Assembly: GCA_023441845.1 (NCBI GenBank)
Contig: JAEZNF010000397.1
Coordinates: 1 to 6,905, forward strand
From: Bacillota bacterium
GTDB lineage: Bacteria > Bacillota > Clostridia > Acetivibrionales > DSM-2933
DNA length: 6,905 nucleotides
Direction of reading: 5' to 3'
Shown piece after piece: positions 6,571-6,905 of the stretch (position 1 is its first letter; every line of letters starts with the position of its first letter). A program made the translations under genes and the position numbers. Below the pieces are notes generated by a model. It did not search any database, was not told where the DNA came from, and saw nothing but the letters and a program-made list of their open reading frames with translations.

Positions 6571-6675
6571 AAAAAATGTACGGAGATATGATAATGATAA
6601 GGTGAGAAGCTTTACTAAGCAAAATTGGCAAAGGAAATTAATCATTCAAACAATTTTTAAACAACCCAAAACAGC

Positions 6676-6721
6676 AATTCTCAAACGTTCAATTTACGAA
6701 AATCATGAGAATTTGTAAATT
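6676..6721. repeat. Two interleaved dyads in the ech leader
   Basis: A perfect 8-base inverted repeat, AATTCTCA (6676-6683) and TGAGAATT (6706-6713), overlaps a second one, AATTTAC (6691-6697) and GTAAATT (6715-6721), the latter extendable to 10 bp with one non-canonical pair. The left arm of the second lies in the loop of the first, and they share bases 6712-6713. The two stems therefore interlock as alternative or pseudoknot-like folds. All arms are AT-rich, so stability is modest and chance is possible. Confidence 0.35.
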
Positions 6722-6771
6722 ATCTTAAGATTTTGTGCATAAAAAGTCTATTTAAGTATATACTGTTAATG

Positions 6772-6800
6772 CTGACAAAATCCCGCAATTAAGCTATATA
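6772..6800 (+). promoter_or_regulatory. Possible sigma-A-like promoter on the + strand, facing the ech promoter
   Basis: CTGACA (6772-6777), a 17-bp spacer and TATATA (6795-6800) match the -35/-10 consensus at five of six bases each. Transcription would start near 6807 and run right, into the ech promoter. No gene can be seen downstream before the window ends, and AT-rich DNA gives many such matches. The call is therefore tentative. Confidence 0.3.
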
Positions 6801-6835
6801 AAAACCTGCTCAAAACCTCTACTTATCCAAAACCT
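6801..6835. repeat. Three copies of AAAACCT (AGGTTTT on the transcript strand) near the ech transcription start
   Basis: AAAACCT occurs at 6801-6807, 6812-6818 and 6829-6835, with steps of 11 and 17 bp. The copies span about +3 to +37 of the predicted ech transcript and lie between the two opposed promoter candidates. The position suits an operator or an RNA-binding site. The factor is unknown. Confidence 0.4.
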
Positions 6836-6843
6836 CCTCAATA

Positions 6844-6872
6844 ATTATAATTACTATCTGTTAATAAGTCAA
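6844..6872 (-). promoter_or_regulatory. Sigma-A-type promoter of the ech operon
   Basis: On the minus strand, TTGACT (6872-6867), a spacer of exactly 17 bp and a perfect TATAAT (6849-6844) are preceded by an A/T-rich tract resembling an UP element. The predicted start is an A or G around 6838-6837. The RNA would then begin with AGGAGGTTTTGG, a Shine-Dalgarno-like 5' end without a nearby ATG. This is the strongest promoter match upstream of echA and drives the whole operon by inference. Confidence 0.75.
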
Positions 6873-6905
6873 TTAAATAGGAAAAAATTAAGTTTTATTA
6901 CTTTG

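Larger units (their letters stand above)
6555..6838 (-). promoter_or_regulatory. Long untranslated leader of the ech operon
   Basis: From the predicted start near 6838 to the echA GTG there are about 284 nt without a credible gene. Only tiny frames occur, such as a six-codon one beginning at the ATG inside TTTTTATGCACAAA. None has a good ribosome binding site except the overlapping ATG described for the echA start. The leader contains dyads at 6676-6721 and three AGGTTTT copies near its 5' end. It does not resemble a riboswitch class I can recognise. Its length suggests post-transcriptional control or a second, unseen promoter closer to echA. Confidence 0.5.

Noticed and set aside
6391..6645. 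84-codon minus-strand frame overlapping the echA start
   Set aside because: It has no Shine-Dalgarno before its ATG, its sequence looks non-protein-like, and most of it overlaps the echA N-terminus in another frame.
6555..6838. Nickel/cobalt or other known riboswitch in the ech leader
   Set aside because: The leader is AT-rich and lacks the conserved G-rich four-way-junction elements I would expect. No known class is recognisable by eye.
1..6905. CRISPR array, tRNA, rRNA, transposase gene or phage attachment site
   Set aside because: No regularly spaced repeats, no cloverleaf or rRNA signature, and no transposase-like frame were seen anywhere in the window.

Overview
The window carries one clear functional unit on the minus strand: a complete energy-converting [NiFe] hydrogenase operon of the Ech type (membrane-bound, group 4). 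It reads from right to left as echA-echB-echC-echD-echE-echF, followed by the nickel-insertion gene hypA. The gene set, the S-layer-homology protein at the left edge, the AT-rich spacers, and the strong AGGAGG-like ribosome binding sites and sigma-A-like promoter all point to a Gram-positive anaerobic clostridium. The cellulolytic Acetivibrio/Ruminiclostridium type is my best guess, inferred from gene content and not from any database match.

Layout. Positions 1-366 (+) hold the 3' end of a gene whose product ends in two SLH modules. It is closed by a GC-rich hairpin at 386-427. From 428 to about 921 there is no convincing gene, only AT-rich DNA with several short inverted and direct repeats between the two convergent genes. 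A weak hairpin at 922-947 probably ends the hydrogenase transcript. From 977 to 6554 (-) the seven genes are packed tightly. The echA/echB pair overlaps by 4 bases, echD/echE abut directly, and the echF ribosome binding site overlaps the echE stop codon. The two larger gaps are echB-echC (62 bases) and echF-hypA (90 bases, holding a 9-bp hairpin). From 6555 to 6905 lies the control region: a sigma-A-like promoter (TTGACT, 17 bp, TATAAT) at 6844-6872 and an unusually long leader of about 284 nt with dyads and repeats. A possible opposing promoter lies at 6772-6800.

How the genes work together. EchF (two [4Fe-4S] clusters) should take electrons from reduced ferredoxin and pass them through the proximal cluster in EchC to the NiFe site in EchE, where protons are reduced to H2. 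EchD is the NuoC-like structural partner. EchB (NuoH-like) and EchA (NuoL/antiporter-like) form the membrane arm that couples the redox reaction to ion translocation. HypA helps deliver nickel to EchE. EchE ends exactly at its DPCxxC...R terminus, so it has no tail for a maturation endopeptidase.

Several starts were revised from the longest open frame, using Shine-Dalgarno placement: echA to GTG at 6554, echC to ATG at 3688, and echF to ATG at 1774. The coding part is a well-known system. The less ordinary material is non-coding: the leader with its opposed promoters and AGGTTTT repeats, the intra-operon hairpin before hypA, and the repeat-bearing gap at 428-921.
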